DNA from: Pseudobdellovibrionaceae bacterium
GTDB taxonomy: Bacteria; Bdellovibrionota; Bdellovibrionia; Bdellovibrionales; Bdellovibrionaceae
Reading direction: 5' to 3'
Length of the DNA: 64,000 nucleotides
Assembly (NCBI GenBank): GCA_019637915.1
Contig: JAHBUV010000001.1
Span: 372,001 to 436,000 of the forward strand
Below the pieces are notes generated by a model. The model saw nothing but the letters and a program-made list of their open reading frames with translations, did not search any database and was not told where the DNA came from. Positions 9,279-18,608 of the stretch are shown piece by piece. The position numbers and the translations under genes are program-made. How positions within the stretch are numbered: the first letter of the stretch is position 1; every line of letters begins with the position of its first letter.

Positions 9279-9599
9279 ATGAAACAACTTTTGATCCTGT
9301 TCACGGTTTTCAGCCTCTCGCCGGTCGTCGCCTCGGCGGCCCCTTCGTACGCGGCGTTCGAGAAAGCTTGTCGCGAACAGCTTGAGGGCCACAAAAAAGC
9401 CAAAGAGGTCTGCGCCTGCATGAGCCGCAACTTCGCCATCAAAAAACTCGATGACCGCCAGGTGCGTCTCCTCACCGAGCTCTACCGGGGCGTCGAGCAC
9501 GGCGCCGTGGACAACGGGGAGAACAACGCCCTCTTCGAATTCGAAGAGGATGTCGCGATGCTCTGCCTGAAGAACCAACGCGCCGTCATCAAACCCTGA
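9279..9599 (+). CDS. Small exported cysteine-containing protein
   Basis: A 106-residue protein with a clear signal peptide (residues 1-20, 'VVASAA'). The mature part is helical with a C-A-C motif near residue 45 and further cysteines near 30 and 98, which could form disulfides in the periplasm. AGGAGG lies about 8 bases before the ATG at 9279; I preferred this to an in-frame start 19 codons upstream that would hide the signal peptide. It follows the M23 peptidase closely. No family is recognised. Confidence 0.7.
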   Translation: MKQLLILFTVFSLSPVVASAAPSYAAFEKACREQLEGHKKAKEVCACMSRNFAIKKLDDRQVRLLTELYRGVEHGAVDNGENNALFEFEEDVAMLCLKNQRAVIKP

Positions 9600-9668
9600 T
9601 CCTGACCGCGGGTTCAAGGCCCCTTGTTTTTCTTGCCTTTTGGCAGGGCCTCCTCGAGGATCAGGGGC

Positions 9669-10388
9669 ATGCCTGAACCCCGCCCCACTCCACCCGCTGA
9701 AAACACCTTCGTGAGCCTGGGCTGCAACATCGTGCTGCCCGTGGTGATCCTCAATCACCTCACCGCGCGCCTGGGACCGGCCACGGCCCTGGTGCTGGCT
9801 TTGGCTTTCCCGCTGGGCTACGGCCTCTGGGACTGGTGGCGCCGGCGCAAAGCCAATATGTTTTCCATTCTCGGCCTGTTGAACACCCTGATCACCGGCG
9901 GACTCGCCCTGATCGGCGTCACGGGGTTCTGGTTCGCCGTCAAAGAGGCGGCTTTCCCGTTTCTGATCGGTCTTTTCGTGCTGGGCTCGTCGTGGACGCG
10001 CAAGCCCGCCGTGCAGACGATCTTCCTGAACCCGAACCTCTTCCAGCTCGAACGCATGCAGGAGAGCATCCGCCAGCACGGGCGCGAGGCCGAGTTCTCG
10101 CAGCTGCTGCGCGATTCGACGCGCTGGCTGGCTCTGTCGTTTTTTTTCAGCGCCGTGCTGAACTTCGCCCTGGCCTCAAGAATTTTTATTGATCTGCCCC
10201 TGGATCTTCCCGCCGACGCGCGCAGCGCCCGCCTGAACGAGCAGATCGCGCAGATGACCCAGTGGTCGATGCTGGTGATCCTGGTGCCCTCCATGGCCTT
10301 CCTGATGGGGATCCTTTATTTCGTGATCCGGCGCATCCGGCAGATCACCGGCCTCAGCGACGATGAATTCATGAAAGTGAACGGCTAG
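9669..10388 (+). CDS. Polytopic membrane protein, VC0807-like
   Basis: A 239-residue protein with about five or six hydrophobic helices. 'PLGYGLWDWWRRRKANMFS' (about residues 42-60) followed by a TM pair and a 'FPFLIGLFVLGSS' segment resembles the VC0807 family of inner-membrane proteins of unknown role. Start ATG 9669 behind AGGGG. The stop codon overlaps that of the convergent gene in the palindrome CTAG (10385-10388). The family assignment is from memory and moderate. Confidence 0.65.
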   Translation: MPEPRPTPPAENTFVSLGCNIVLPVVILNHLTARLGPATALVLALAFPLGYGLWDWWRRRKANMFSILGLLNTLITGGLALIGVTGFWFAVKEAAFPFLIGLFVLGSSWTRKPAVQTIFLNPNLFQLERMQESIRQHGREAEFSQLLRDSTRWLALSFFFSAVLNFALASRIFIDLPLDLPADARSARLNEQIAQMTQWSMLVILVPSMAFLMGILYFVIRRIRQITGLSDDEFMKVNG

Positions 10389-11122
10389 AAGCCTTCCGGC
10401 ATTTCCGGCATGGGCGGGGGCGGCGGGAAATCGCCGAAGTCCGGCACCGGGGGTGGCGGCGGGAAGCCCTCGCCGCTCTCGAAGGGCACGCCCACGCCCG
10501 GCGGGGGCGGCGGCATGTCTTCGTACTCCGACATCGGCGGCGGCGGGATGTAACCGCTGCCCGCTCCCCCGAAGTCCTCGTTGTAGCTGGGCGGCGGCGG
10601 GAAATTCGGCGTGGCTCCGCCGCCACCGCCGGCCCCGCCGAAGGACGATCCGCCCTTCGCTCCCGGCGCGCCGAACAACTGGCGCTTGGACACCTCGAAG
10701 CGCGGGCGTTGGGTGTCGAGACCCAGCTCCCGCTCGTCGCTCAAGCCGCTGCGCTGACGGCCGCGTTTCAACATCGCTTGTTTTTGACGGATGTACTCGG
10801 CTTCGTGCTTGCGCATGTCCCTGGCTTGGGACTGGCGGCGCGTCTGATCCTCGCGGTCTTCCGGGCCGCCCTCGCGGGGCGACTGGGCGTGGCGGCGTTT
10901 TTTGTATTCGGCGATGGCGGCCGCGCGCTGCCGCTCCCACTTCTCGAGCTCCTCGAGGTAGGCGGTGCGTCCCTTCTCGCGCTCGCGGTCAAAGACGCGC
11001 TCGTTGCGGCGATGCTCGAAAAAACCGGCGCGGCGGTTTTCATCCCAGCTCGGAGGCGTCGGATCGGCGTGGGCCACGGCAGAGCCCGCCAGAACGAGAA
11101 GAAGAGGGAAAAACGATTTCAC
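10385..11122 (-). CDS. Exported charged coiled-coil and proline/glycine-rich protein
   Basis: A 245-residue protein: signal peptide (1-19, 'VAHA'), then a highly charged helical segment rich in Arg, Lys and Glu (about 25-130), then a low-complexity tail (about 150-245) of glycine runs and PPPP/PPPPP blocks separated by acidic and aromatic residues. Such tails are typical of envelope-surface or wall-spanning linkers. It starts with GTG just after a GGGGGA stretch, an unusually tight spacing. No family is recognised. Confidence 0.65.
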   Translation of the reverse strand: MKSFFPLLLVLAGSAVAHADPTPPSWDENRRAGFFEHRRNERVFDREREKGRTAYLEELEKWERQRAAAIAEYKKRRHAQSPREGGPEDREDQTRRQSQARDMRKHEAEYIRQKQAMLKRGRQRSGLSDERELGLDTQRPRFEVSKRQLFGAPGAKGGSSFGGAGGGGGATPNFPPPPSYNEDFGGAGSGYIPPPPMSEYEDMPPPPPGVGVPFESGEGFPPPPPVPDFGDFPPPPPMPEMPEGF

Positions 11123-11225
11123 TCCCCCATCTTAACAGCCCGTTCCGAGTAAATCGCGCGATGAAAAAAGAACCTCGACCTTGGAAGGGATGGGTCCTAT
11201 GATATTTTCTTCCTTCGAGGTGAAG

Positions 11226-12242
11226 ATGGAACATGTTTGGGATCTGCTGACATTCGCCGGTGAGTTCTTGATCGTCATCCTGGGCATCGCGGCCCTCCTG
11301 CTCGTGTTCGTCGCCGTGGCGGCGCGCTCCAGCCAGAAACCGGACCTGGAGATCGAGCACCTCAACCACCGCTTCGAACAACGGGCCCGCCGCCTGCGCG
11401 CCTCCTGGCTGACGGCCAAAGAGAAAAAAGCCGAGGGCAAAGAGCTCAAAGAAAAAATGAAGGCCGAAAAAACCAGGAGCGGCGGGAAACCGCGCACTTA
11501 CGTCCTCGACTTCAAGGGGGACATCAAGGCCTCGGCGACGGATCATCTGCGCGAGGAGATCAGCGCCATCCTGGATGCCCGCGAAGCCGGGGACGACGTG
11601 GTGCTGCGCCTGGAGAGCCCGGGCGGCATGGTGCACGGCTATGGGCTCGCCGCGGCTCAACTGATGCGATTGAAAAAGGCCGGCGTGCCCCTCACGATCT
11701 GCGTCGACAAGGTGGCGGCCAGCGGCGGCTACATGATGGCCTGCACGGCGGAGCGCATTTGCGCCGCGCACTTCGCCATCGTCGGCAGCATCGGCGTCGT
11801 CGCCCAGGTCCCGAACCTGCACCGCCTGCTGCGCAAGCACGACGTCGATTACAAGGAATACACCGCCGGGGAATACAAGCGCACGGTGAGCTTCCTGGGG
11901 GAGATCACCACCAAGGGGGAAGAGAAATTCCGGGAACAACTGGAGGAAACCCACGTTTTGTTCAAGTCTTTCATTCAGGAGAACCGCCCCCGCGTCGACC
12001 TCGCCAAGGTCGCCACCGGCGAGCACTGGTACGGCGTGCAGGCTCGCGATCTCGCCCTGATCGACGAGGTCATGACCAGCGACGAGCTGCTGCACCGTCT
12101 GGCGCCGGATCGCCGCCTGATCCACGTGAAGTTCCATAAGAAACAACCCATGAGTGAAAAGCTCAGCGGCATTTTGGGCCAAGCCCTGCGCCGCGGTCTT
12201 TTGTCCTCGGTGGAGGAGCTGGAGAGCCGCCGTTGGCCGTGA
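11226..12242 (+). CDS. sohB: SohB-type membrane-anchored S49 peptidase
   Basis: A 338-residue protein with an N-terminal TM helix (about residues 7-33), a charged linker, then an S49 peptidase domain from about residue 90. The nucleophile is the serine of 'ASGGYMMAC' near 166; the general-base lysine is in 'TAGEYKRT' near 218, the usual Ser-Lys dyad of SppA/SohB. The size fits SohB rather than the long tandem SppA. Predicted periplasmic peptide or membrane-protein fragment degradation. Start ATG 11226 (GAGG upstream); longer in-frame starts add only unlikely sequence. Confidence 0.88.
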   Translation: MEHVWDLLTFAGEFLIVILGIAALLLVFVAVAARSSQKPDLEIEHLNHRFEQRARRLRASWLTAKEKKAEGKELKEKMKAEKTRSGGKPRTYVLDFKGDIKASATDHLREEISAILDAREAGDDVVLRLESPGGMVHGYGLAAAQLMRLKKAGVPLTICVDKVAASGGYMMACTAERICAAHFAIVGSIGVVAQVPNLHRLLRKHDVDYKEYTAGEYKRTVSFLGEITTKGEEKFREQLEETHVLFKSFIQENRPRVDLAKVATGEHWYGVQARDLALIDEVMTSDELLHRLAPDRRLIHVKFHKKQPMSEKLSGILGQALRRGLLSSVEELESRRWP

Positions 12243-12354
12243 GGGCTTCCCCTTATGGAAGGGATAAAAAGTCTTTCTTTGATTTGAAGGACGCTGTGAG
12301 TTAACTGGACCCCCCTGCCCGTCAAGGGCGGGCCAGCGCCGTAAAGGAATGACG

Positions 12355-13323
12355 ATGCAAGACTCCGTGGTGGTGTCAGTCCGCAACCTCGAAACGAGCT
12401 TCTTCACGAAGATGGGGCCCGTGCGCGCCGTGAACGATGTCTCTTACGACATCCACCGCGGCGAGACCCTGGGCATCGTCGGGGAAAGCGGCTGCGGCAA
12501 ATCCGTCACGTCCTTCTCCCTGATGCGGTTGATCGAGCATCCGGGGCGCATCACCGGGGGTCAGGTCCTCCTGCAGGGCCGCGATCTTCTCCAGCTGCCG
12601 GAAGCGCGGATGGAGGATGTCCGCGGCGGCGAGATGGCCATGATCTTCCAGGAACCCATGACGGCCCTGAATCCGGTTTTGACCATCGGCCATCAGATTG
12701 ACGAACAGGTCCTGCGCCACAAAAAAGTCACTCCCAAGGAGGCGCGCGAGCGCTCCATCGAGATGCTCTCGCTGGTCGGCATCCCCTCGCCGGAGGAGCG
12801 TTATCACAATTACCCCCATCAGCTGTCGGGCGGCATGCGGCAGCGGGCGATGATCGCCATGGCCCTGTCCTGCGATCCGGTGTTCCTGATCGCCGATGAA
12901 CCGACCACGGCTTTGGACGTGACGATTCAGGCGCAGATCCTCGAGCTCATTCAGAACCTGCAGCAGAAGTTCCGGATGTCGGTGCAGTTCATCACGCACG
13001 ATCTCGGCGTCATCTCCGAGATCTCCGACCGGGTGCTGGTGATGTACGGCGGGCAGATGTGCGAAACGGCGGACACCGTCGAGCTCTTCAACAATCCCCG
13101 CCACCCTTACACCGCCGCCCTGATCGCCTCGCGGCCGAAGTTCGGCAGCCGCCCCCATCGCCTGACGACGATCGAAGGCAGCGTGCCGGCGCCCCACGAG
13201 CTGCCGCCGGGTTGCCCCTTCTACAATCGCTGCCCGCGCCGGCTGGACGAGTGCCGCGTCCAACGCCCGCCGGTGAGCACGATCAAACCGGGCCATCAAG
13301 TGGCCTGCTTCAACCCGCTGTGA
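12355..13323 (+). CDS. oppD: Oligopeptide/dipeptide ABC transporter ATPase, OppD type
   Basis: A 322-residue ATPase: Walker A 'GESGCGKS' (about 43-50), Q-loop '[11 protein letters not shown]', signature 'LSGGM' (about 157), Walker B ending 'ADEPTTALD' (about 179-187), and the C-terminal oligopeptide-transporter extension with the cysteine motif '[12 protein letters not shown]', which in some Opp/Dpp ATPases binds an Fe-S cluster. First gene of oppD-oppF-oppA-oppB-oppC, all on one strand with short gaps. I chose ATG 12355, 6 bases after AAGGA, over ATG 12349, which abuts it. Confidence 0.93.
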   Translation: MQDSVVVSVRNLETSFFTKMGPVRAVNDVSYDIHRGETLGIVGESGCGKSVTSFSLMRLIEHPGRITGGQVLLQGRDLLQLPEARMEDVRGGEMAMIFQEPMTALNPVLTIGHQIDEQVLRHKKVTPKEARERSIEMLSLVGIPSPEERYHNYPHQLSGGMRQRAMIAMALSCDPVFLIADEPTTALDVTIQAQILELIQNLQQKFRMSVQFITHDLGVISEISDRVLVMYGGQMCETADTVELFNNPRHPYTAALIASRPKFGSRPHRLTTIEGSVPAPHELPPGCPFYNRCPRRLDECRVQRPPVSTIKPGHQVACFNPL

Positions 13324-13331
13324 GGCCGAGC

Positions 13332-14339
13332 ATGAGTGCACCCCCGAACGACATTCTGCTGGAAGCCCGCCACATCAAAAAATACTTCCCCATCCGCAAG
13401 GGGCTCTTCCGCCGCGAGGTCGCCCAGGTCAAGGCCGTCGACGACGTGTCGCTGACCATCCGCAAGGGCGAGACCCTGGGTCTGGTCGGCGAATCGGGTT
13501 GCGGCAAATCCACGCTGGGCCGCACCCTGATCCGCCTGTACGAACCCACCGCCGGCGACATCCGCTTCGAGAACCAGGATTTCCGCCGCCTGTCGGGGCG
13601 CGATCTGCGACAGGCGCGGAAAAACATCCAGATGATTTTCCAGGACCCCTACGCCGCCCTGGATCCGCGCATGACCGTGGGCCAGATCCTCATGCAGCCT
13701 TTCGAGATCCACGGCCTGCTGAACGGCGCCCAGCGCATCCAGCGCGCCCGCGAGCTGCTGGAGCTCGTGGGTCTGCGCGCCGCCCACGTCAACCGCTACC
13801 CCCATGAGTTTTCCGGCGGCCAGCGCCAGCGCATCTGCATCGCCCGCGCCATCGCCCTGGAGCCGGACCTCATCGTCTGCGACGAGCCGGTGTCGGCCCT
13901 GGACGTGTCGATCCAGGCGCAGATCCTGAATTTACTGAAGGACCTGCAGGAAAAGCTGAAGCTGACCTATTTGTTCGTCTCCCATGACCTGTCGGTGATC
14001 GATTATTTCTGCGATCGCGTCGCCGTCATGTACCTGGGGAAAATCGTCGAGCTCGCGCCGAAGGACGAGCTTTTCAAGAATCCGCGCCATCCCTACACGC
14101 AGGCCCTGATCCAGGCCATCCCGCGCGTCGGCGAGGGCAAAAAGCGCATGAAAAAATCCCTCTCCGGCGAAGTGCCGAGCCCGATCAACCCGCCTTCCGG
14201 CTGCAGCTTCCATCCCCGTTGCCCGCACGTCATGGACGTCTGCCGTTCGCGGATCCCGACTTTGCAACCGAGCCCCGGTCAGGACAATCCGGTGGCCTGC
14301 TGGCTCTACGAACAACCCCCCGCGCGACAAGGAGTGTGA
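13332..14339 (+). CDS. oppF: Oligopeptide/dipeptide ABC transporter ATPase, OppF type
   Basis: A 335-residue ATPase partner of OppD. Walker A 'GESGCGKS' about 53-60, Q-loop 'IFQDPYAALDP', signature 'FSGGQRQR' about 160, Walker B 'CDEPVSALD' about 183, and the C-terminal family motif with cysteines 'GCSFHPRCP'. The 'YFPIRKGLFRR' segment near the N terminus is typical of OppF/DppF. It starts 8 bases after the oppD stop. OppD and OppF are expected to form the heterodimeric motor on the cytoplasmic face. Confidence 0.94.
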   Translation: MSAPPNDILLEARHIKKYFPIRKGLFRREVAQVKAVDDVSLTIRKGETLGLVGESGCGKSTLGRTLIRLYEPTAGDIRFENQDFRRLSGRDLRQARKNIQMIFQDPYAALDPRMTVGQILMQPFEIHGLLNGAQRIQRARELLELVGLRAAHVNRYPHEFSGGQRQRICIARAIALEPDLIVCDEPVSALDVSIQAQILNLLKDLQEKLKLTYLFVSHDLSVIDYFCDRVAVMYLGKIVELAPKDELFKNPRHPYTQALIQAIPRVGEGKKRMKKSLSGEVPSPINPPSGCSFHPRCPHVMDVCRSRIPTLQPSPGQDNPVACWLYEQPPARQGV

Positions 14340-14340
14340 G

Positions 14341-16017
14341 ATGAAATACCTGTGGACCTGTCTGGCGATGAGCCTCGCCCTCCCGGCCTTCGCCGCGCCC
14401 GACAACAGCGAATTGAAGATCGGCATCTCGCAGGAGTTCGAGAACATGAATCCCCTGATCATGTCGATGATGGCGACGACCTACATGTCCCGCCTGGTGG
14501 GGCGGGCGCTGGTGACCCTGGACGCCGACAACCGCTGGGTCCCGCAGCTCGCCAAGGACATCCCGAGCCTGGAAAAGGGCACGGCCAAAATCGTCGAGGC
14601 TGGCGGCAAAAAGAAAATCGTCGCGCACTGGGAGATCCTCGACAAGGCCAACTGGGGCGACGGCACGCCGATGACCTGCGCGGACTTCGCCTTCGCCCGC
14701 GAGGTGGCCCTGTCGCCGACGGTCTCGGTCGGCGAGCGCGAAACCTTCGGCCTGGTCGAAAAGATCGACTGGGATCCGAAGACGCCGAAAAAATGCACTT
14801 TCACCTACGAGAAAGCCCGCTGGGACTTCTACCAGCTGCCGCAGTTCTACCCCCTGCCGAAGCACGTCGAAGGCCCGGTCTTCGAAAAATACGGCAAACA
14901 AAAAGAAGGCTACGAGAAGAACTCCAACTACGTGAAGGCGCCGACCACGCCGGGCCTGTACAACGGCCCCTACGTGATCAGCGAGGTGAAGCTCGGCGAT
15001 CACGTGACCTTCACGCCCAACGCCCACTTCTACGGCGAAAAAGCGAAGATCCGGAAAATTATCGTCAAGCTGATCTCCAACACCGGCACCATGGAGGCGA
15101 ACCTGCGTTCCGGCACCATCGACATGGTGTCGAGCCTCGGCCTCGCGCTGGACCAGGCCATCGCCTTCGAGAAAAAAGCCAAGGCCGAAGCCCTGCCCTT
15201 CACGGTGCTCTACACGCCGTCCAGCACCTATGAGCACATCGACATCAATCTCGACACGCCCGCCCTGAAGGACGTGCGCGTGCGCAAGGCCCTCCTGCAC
15301 GGGATCAACCGCGAGGATCTGGTGAAGGCCCTGTTCGAAGGACGGCAATCCGCGGCCTATCATTTCATCTCGCCGAAAGATCCCTGGTACACGACGGACC
15401 CGGGATATGTGACCACCTACCGTTACTCGAAGCGCCTGGCGCAGAAGCTCCTCGACGAGGCCGGCTGGAAAGTCGGACCCGACGGCTACCGCGTGAAGGA
15501 CGGCAAGCGTTTGTCCTTCGTGTTCATGACGACCTCGGGCAACAAGACCCGCGAGCTCGTGCAGACCTACCTTCAGGAGCAATGGAAACAGCTCGGCATC
15601 GAGGTCCTGATCAAGAACGAACCGGCCAAGGTGTTTTTCGGCGAGACCACGCGCAAGCGCAAATTCGCGGGCCTCGTGATGTTCGCCTGGGTGTCGGCGC
15701 CGGAGAGCAATCCGCGCTCGACCCTGTCGTCGAAATCCATCCCCAGCTCGAAAAACGGCTGGGCGGGACAGAACATCTCCGGCTGGGTGAATCCCGAGGT
15801 CGATCAGGCCATCGAGGCCATCGACCTCGAGTTCGACGCCAAGAAGCGCCTGCAGTACGCCCATGAACTGCAGAAGCACTACACCGCCGACGTGCCGGTG
15901 CTGCCGATGTTCTACCGCTCGGACATTTCGGTCATCCCGAAGAACCTGAAGAACTACCGCATGACGGGACACCAGTTCGCCGAGACCAACGAAGCCGAGA
16001 AGTGGACCCTGGAGTAG
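14341..16017 (+). CDS. oppA: Peptide-binding protein of ABC importer (SBP family 5)
   Basis: A 558-residue periplasmic solute-binding protein with a signal peptide (1-18, 'AFAA'). Family 5 features: 'LKIGISQEFENMNP' at the mature start, 'AREVALSP', 'NGPYVISEVKLGDHVTFTPN', and the C-terminal 'HELQKHYTADVPVLPMFYRS'. No lipobox cysteine, so it is soluble in the periplasm. It starts 1 base after the oppF stop, inside the operon. The bound peptide or other substrate is not predictable from sequence. Confidence 0.92.
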   Translation: MKYLWTCLAMSLALPAFAAPDNSELKIGISQEFENMNPLIMSMMATTYMSRLVGRALVTLDADNRWVPQLAKDIPSLEKGTAKIVEAGGKKKIVAHWEILDKANWGDGTPMTCADFAFAREVALSPTVSVGERETFGLVEKIDWDPKTPKKCTFTYEKARWDFYQLPQFYPLPKHVEGPVFEKYGKQKEGYEKNSNYVKAPTTPGLYNGPYVISEVKLGDHVTFTPNAHFYGEKAKIRKIIVKLISNTGTMEANLRSGTIDMVSSLGLALDQAIAFEKKAKAEALPFTVLYTPSSTYEHIDINLDTPALKDVRVRKALLHGINREDLVKALFEGRQSAAYHFISPKDPWYTTDPGYVTTYRYSKRLAQKLLDEAGWKVGPDGYRVKDGKRLSFVFMTTSGNKTRELVQTYLQEQWKQLGIEVLIKNEPAKVFFGETTRKRKFAGLVMFAWVSAPESNPRSTLSSKSIPSSKNGWAGQNISGWVNPEVDQAIEAIDLEFDAKKRLQYAHELQKHYTADVPVLPMFYRSDISVIPKNLKNYRMTGHQFAETNEAEKWTLE

Positions 16018-16020
16018 AAT

Positions 16021-16992
16021 GTGCTGACTTACATCCTCCGCCGAGTCCTGCAAACCCTCGTCGTGATCGCGCTGCTGTCCTACGTGGTGTTCACGCTGAT
16101 GGCCCTCATGCCCGGCGATCCCGTCGAGATGATGATCGCCTCGAACCCGAAGATCACCGCCGAGGACATCGTGCGCTTGCGCGAGTTCTACGGCCTCGAT
16201 CAGCCCGCCTGGAAACGCTACGCCAACTGGGTGGGCACGATCAGCCAGGGGGACCTCGGTTATTCGCGGACCTACCGCGTGCCGGTGATGGAGCTGATGG
16301 GCCCGCGCCTGCTGAACACGCTGATTCTGTCGGTCTGCGCTTTGAGTTTTTCCTTGTTGGTCGGCATCACGCTCGGCGTGCTGTCGGCCCTGAAGCCCGG
16401 CGGCCGGCTGGATTCTTTTTTCAGCGTCTTCAGTTTCGCCGGCATCTCCATCCCGTCGTTTTGGCTGGGGATCATGCTGATCATCGTTTTTTCGGTGAAG
16501 CTCGGCTGGTTCCCGGCCGGCGGCACGCAGACCATCGGCATGGAGGGGGCCTCCTGGTACCGCGAGTTTTTCGACCGCGGCTGGTACCTGGTCCTGCCCG
16601 TCATGTCCTTGAGCATCCAGCAGATCGGCACCTTCATGCGCTATGCCCGTTCCGCCATGATGGAGGTGCTGCGGCTGGATTTCATCCGCACCGCCAAGGC
16701 CAAGGGTCTTTCGCGCGGCCGCGTGCTGTGGAAGCACGCCTTCCGCAACGCCCTGATCCCGCTGATCACCATCGCGGCCTTGAGCCTGTCGAACGTTTTT
16801 TCGGGCGCCATTCTGACCGAGACGGTGTTCTCGTACCAGGGCGTCGGCAAACTCGTTTACGACTCCATCATCGCCAACGACTTCAACGTCGCCATGGTGT
16901 CCTTCATCATTTCCGTCAGCATGGTGCTGATGATGAACCTGGTCGCCGACATCCTCTACGGTTTCGCGGATCCGCGAATCTCCTACTCGTGA
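16021..16992 (+). CDS. oppB: Peptide ABC transporter permease, OppB type
   Basis: A 323-residue permease with six TM helices. 'MLTYILRRVLQTLVVIALLSYVVF' is the standard N terminus of DppB/OppB proteins; 'LMPGDPVEMM' and 'REFYGLDQPAWKRYANWV' follow, and the EAA-like loop 'RTAKAKGLSRGRVLWKHAFRNALIP' (about residues 224-248) contacts the ATPases. Start is GTG at 16021; the overlapping ATG two bases before is out of frame and stops at once. Spacing from oppA is 3 bases. Confidence 0.94.
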   Translation: MLTYILRRVLQTLVVIALLSYVVFTLMALMPGDPVEMMIASNPKITAEDIVRLREFYGLDQPAWKRYANWVGTISQGDLGYSRTYRVPVMELMGPRLLNTLILSVCALSFSLLVGITLGVLSALKPGGRLDSFFSVFSFAGISIPSFWLGIMLIIVFSVKLGWFPAGGTQTIGMEGASWYREFFDRGWYLVLPVMSLSIQQIGTFMRYARSAMMEVLRLDFIRTAKAKGLSRGRVLWKHAFRNALIPLITIAALSLSNVFSGAILTETVFSYQGVGKLVYDSIIANDFNVAMVSFIISVSMVLMMNLVADILYGFADPRISYS

Positions 16993-17002
16993 AGGGCATT
17001 CC

Positions 17003-18199
17003 ATGAGCAGCGCCAACCCCCCCGTGAACGACACCGCGACGATGCAGCGAATGGAACAGGCCCAGTCGATGAAGGCCATCGTCTTCCGCCAGTTCCTGGA
17101 TCACCGCCTGGCCGTGGTGGGGGCGGTGATCATCGCCTTCCTGCTGACCACGGCCCTGTGTGCGCCCCTGATCTCCGCCCTCACCGGCCTGTCGCCGGAG
17201 AGCCAGAACGTCGGCGCCCGCTACCTGCTGCCCTTTCAAAAAGCCGTGATCCCGTCCGATCAGCGCGAGATCGCCATGGAGCAATGGATCAACGCGCACC
17301 CGGGCGAGGCGGCGGTTCTGCAAAAGGCCCTCATCGAACGAAACCTCGCCACGGGGGACGAGGAGGAGGCTCTTTACGACGTGGTCACCCGCGACATCGT
17401 CGAGGCCAAGCAGGGATTGCAGGCCATCCGCGATCTGCCCGGCGGTGACGAACTGGTGAAAATGTCCCAGGGGTGGGAGCGCTTTCACGTGTTCGGCACC
17501 GACGAGATCGGGCGCGACGTTTTCATCCGTTTGATCTATGGGGCGCGCGTTTCCATCGGCGTCGGTTTGCTGGTGGCCTTCGCCTCGGGGATGATCGGCT
17601 TTCTGATCGGCTCGCTCGCCGGTTTTTACGGCGGCCTGATCGATGCGTTTTTGATGCGCGTGACGGATGCGCTCTTGTCCCTGCCGATTTTCCCGGTGCT
17701 GATCGTCTTCGCCGCCATCGACCTGAACAAGATCCCCTGGCTCAGCTCGCTCATCGGCGGCGAGCACGAGAGCATCTTCAAGATGGTGATGATCCTGTGC
17801 CTGTTCTCCTGGATGACGGTGGCGCGCCTGGTCCGCGGCAGCATCCTGTCCCTGCGTGAGCGCGAGTTCATTCTCGCCGCCCGCACGCTGGGGGCGCGGG
17901 ACCGCACCATCATCGCCCGGCACCTGTTCCCGAACGTCATCGCGCCCATGATCGTCGCCATCACTCTCGGCGTGGGTGAGAGCATCCTTTTTGAGGCCGC
18001 TCTGTCCTTTTTGGGGCTTGGCATCATGCCGCCGGCGGCCAGCTGGGGGAACATGCTCAATAACGCGCAGGAAGTGATTTATAATAATATTTGGCTCGCC
18101 GTTCTGCCGGGGCTTATGATTTTAATCACGGTGGTCAGCTTCAATTTCCTGGGCGATGGCTTGCAGGACGCCATGGATCCGAAGTCCATCCGCCGCTAA
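17003..18199 (+). CDS. oppC: Peptide ABC transporter permease, OppC type, with enlarged periplasmic loop
   Basis: A 398-residue permease. The C-terminal 240 residues are standard OppC: 'HVFGTDEIGRDVFIRLIYGARVSIGVG', EAA-like loop 'REFILAARTLGARDRTIIARHLFPN', and 'LSFLGLGIMPPAASWGNMLNN'. Between TM1 (about residues 32-54) and the 'GTDEIGRD' motif (about 166) there are some 110 residues instead of the usual 20-40, a charged, probably helical insert facing the periplasm. Enlarged loops of this kind occur in some OppC/DppC groups. The gene closes the opp operon. Confidence 0.93.
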   Translation: MSSANPPVNDTATMQRMEQAQSMKAIVFRQFLDHRLAVVGAVIIAFLLTTALCAPLISALTGLSPESQNVGARYLLPFQKAVIPSDQREIAMEQWINAHPGEAAVLQKALIERNLATGDEEEALYDVVTRDIVEAKQGLQAIRDLPGGDELVKMSQGWERFHVFGTDEIGRDVFIRLIYGARVSIGVGLLVAFASGMIGFLIGSLAGFYGGLIDAFLMRVTDALLSLPIFPVLIVFAAIDLNKIPWLSSLIGGEHESIFKMVMILCLFSWMTVARLVRGSILSLREREFILAARTLGARDRTIIARHLFPNVIAPMIVAITLGVGESILFEAALSFLGLGIMPPAASWGNMLNNAQEVIYNNIWLAVLPGLMILITVVSFNFLGDGLQDAMDPKSIRR

Positions 18200-18200
18200 A

Positions 18201-18222
18201 GGCCCGCACCCAGCGCGGGCCA
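18201..18222 (+). terminator. GC-rich hairpin after the opp operon
   Basis: GGCCCGC and GCGGGCC, split by about seven bases, lie directly after the oppC stop. There is no T-run, so it may act as a mRNA 3' stabiliser or weak terminator rather than a classical intrinsic one. Confidence 0.4.
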
Positions 18223-18232
18223 AGGAGTGTCC

Positions 18233-18607
18233 ATGCGACGTTTGTTTCCGATCATCCTGTTGATGGTGGCGGGCCCCGCCTCTCTGGCCCGGGCGAATTT
18301 CACCGTGTCCCCGAGCCAGGTCAATTTCGGCCGCGTGGCCGTGGGACAGATGGCCGTCCCCCAATCCGTTTTCGTTTCCTCGCAGAAAAACGAGGAAACG
18401 CGCCTGACCGTCTCCAACTGGAGCTGCACCCAGGATTTCCAGATCTGGCCGGCGGGTTGTTACTCGCCCATGCCCCCTTACGGAAACTGCATCTTTCAGG
18501 TGAGGTACCGTCCCTTGCGCGCCGGCTTCCACAGCTGCGTCGTGCAGGTCCGCGATCAATACGGCCTTACTTCCAGCGTCATGCTGGCCGGCACGGGAGA
18601 AGAGTGA
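18233..18607 (+). CDS. Small exported Ig-like (ASH/choice-of-anchor type) protein
   Basis: A 124-residue protein with a signal peptide (1-21, 'ARA'). The mature part 'FTVSPSQVNFGRVAVGQ' with alternating strands and a 'VMLAGTGEE' end is the pattern of the ASPM-SPD2-Hydin-like Ig fold found in bacterial choice-of-anchor-D proteins. It contains three cysteines that may pair outside the cytoplasm. AAGGAG lies 5 bases before ATG 18233. The next gene starts 1 base after its stop, so the two are co-transcribed. Confidence 0.7.
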   Translation: MRRLFPIILLMVAGPASLARANFTVSPSQVNFGRVAVGQMAVPQSVFVSSQKNEETRLTVSNWSCTQDFQIWPAGCYSPMPPYGNCIFQVRYRPLRAGFHSCVVQVRDQYGLTSSVMLAGTGEE

Positions 18608-18608
18608 C

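Noticed and set aside
14230-17079. A 949-residue minus-strand frame across the opp operon
   Set aside because: Antisense shadow; the five opp genes are unambiguous on the plus strand.
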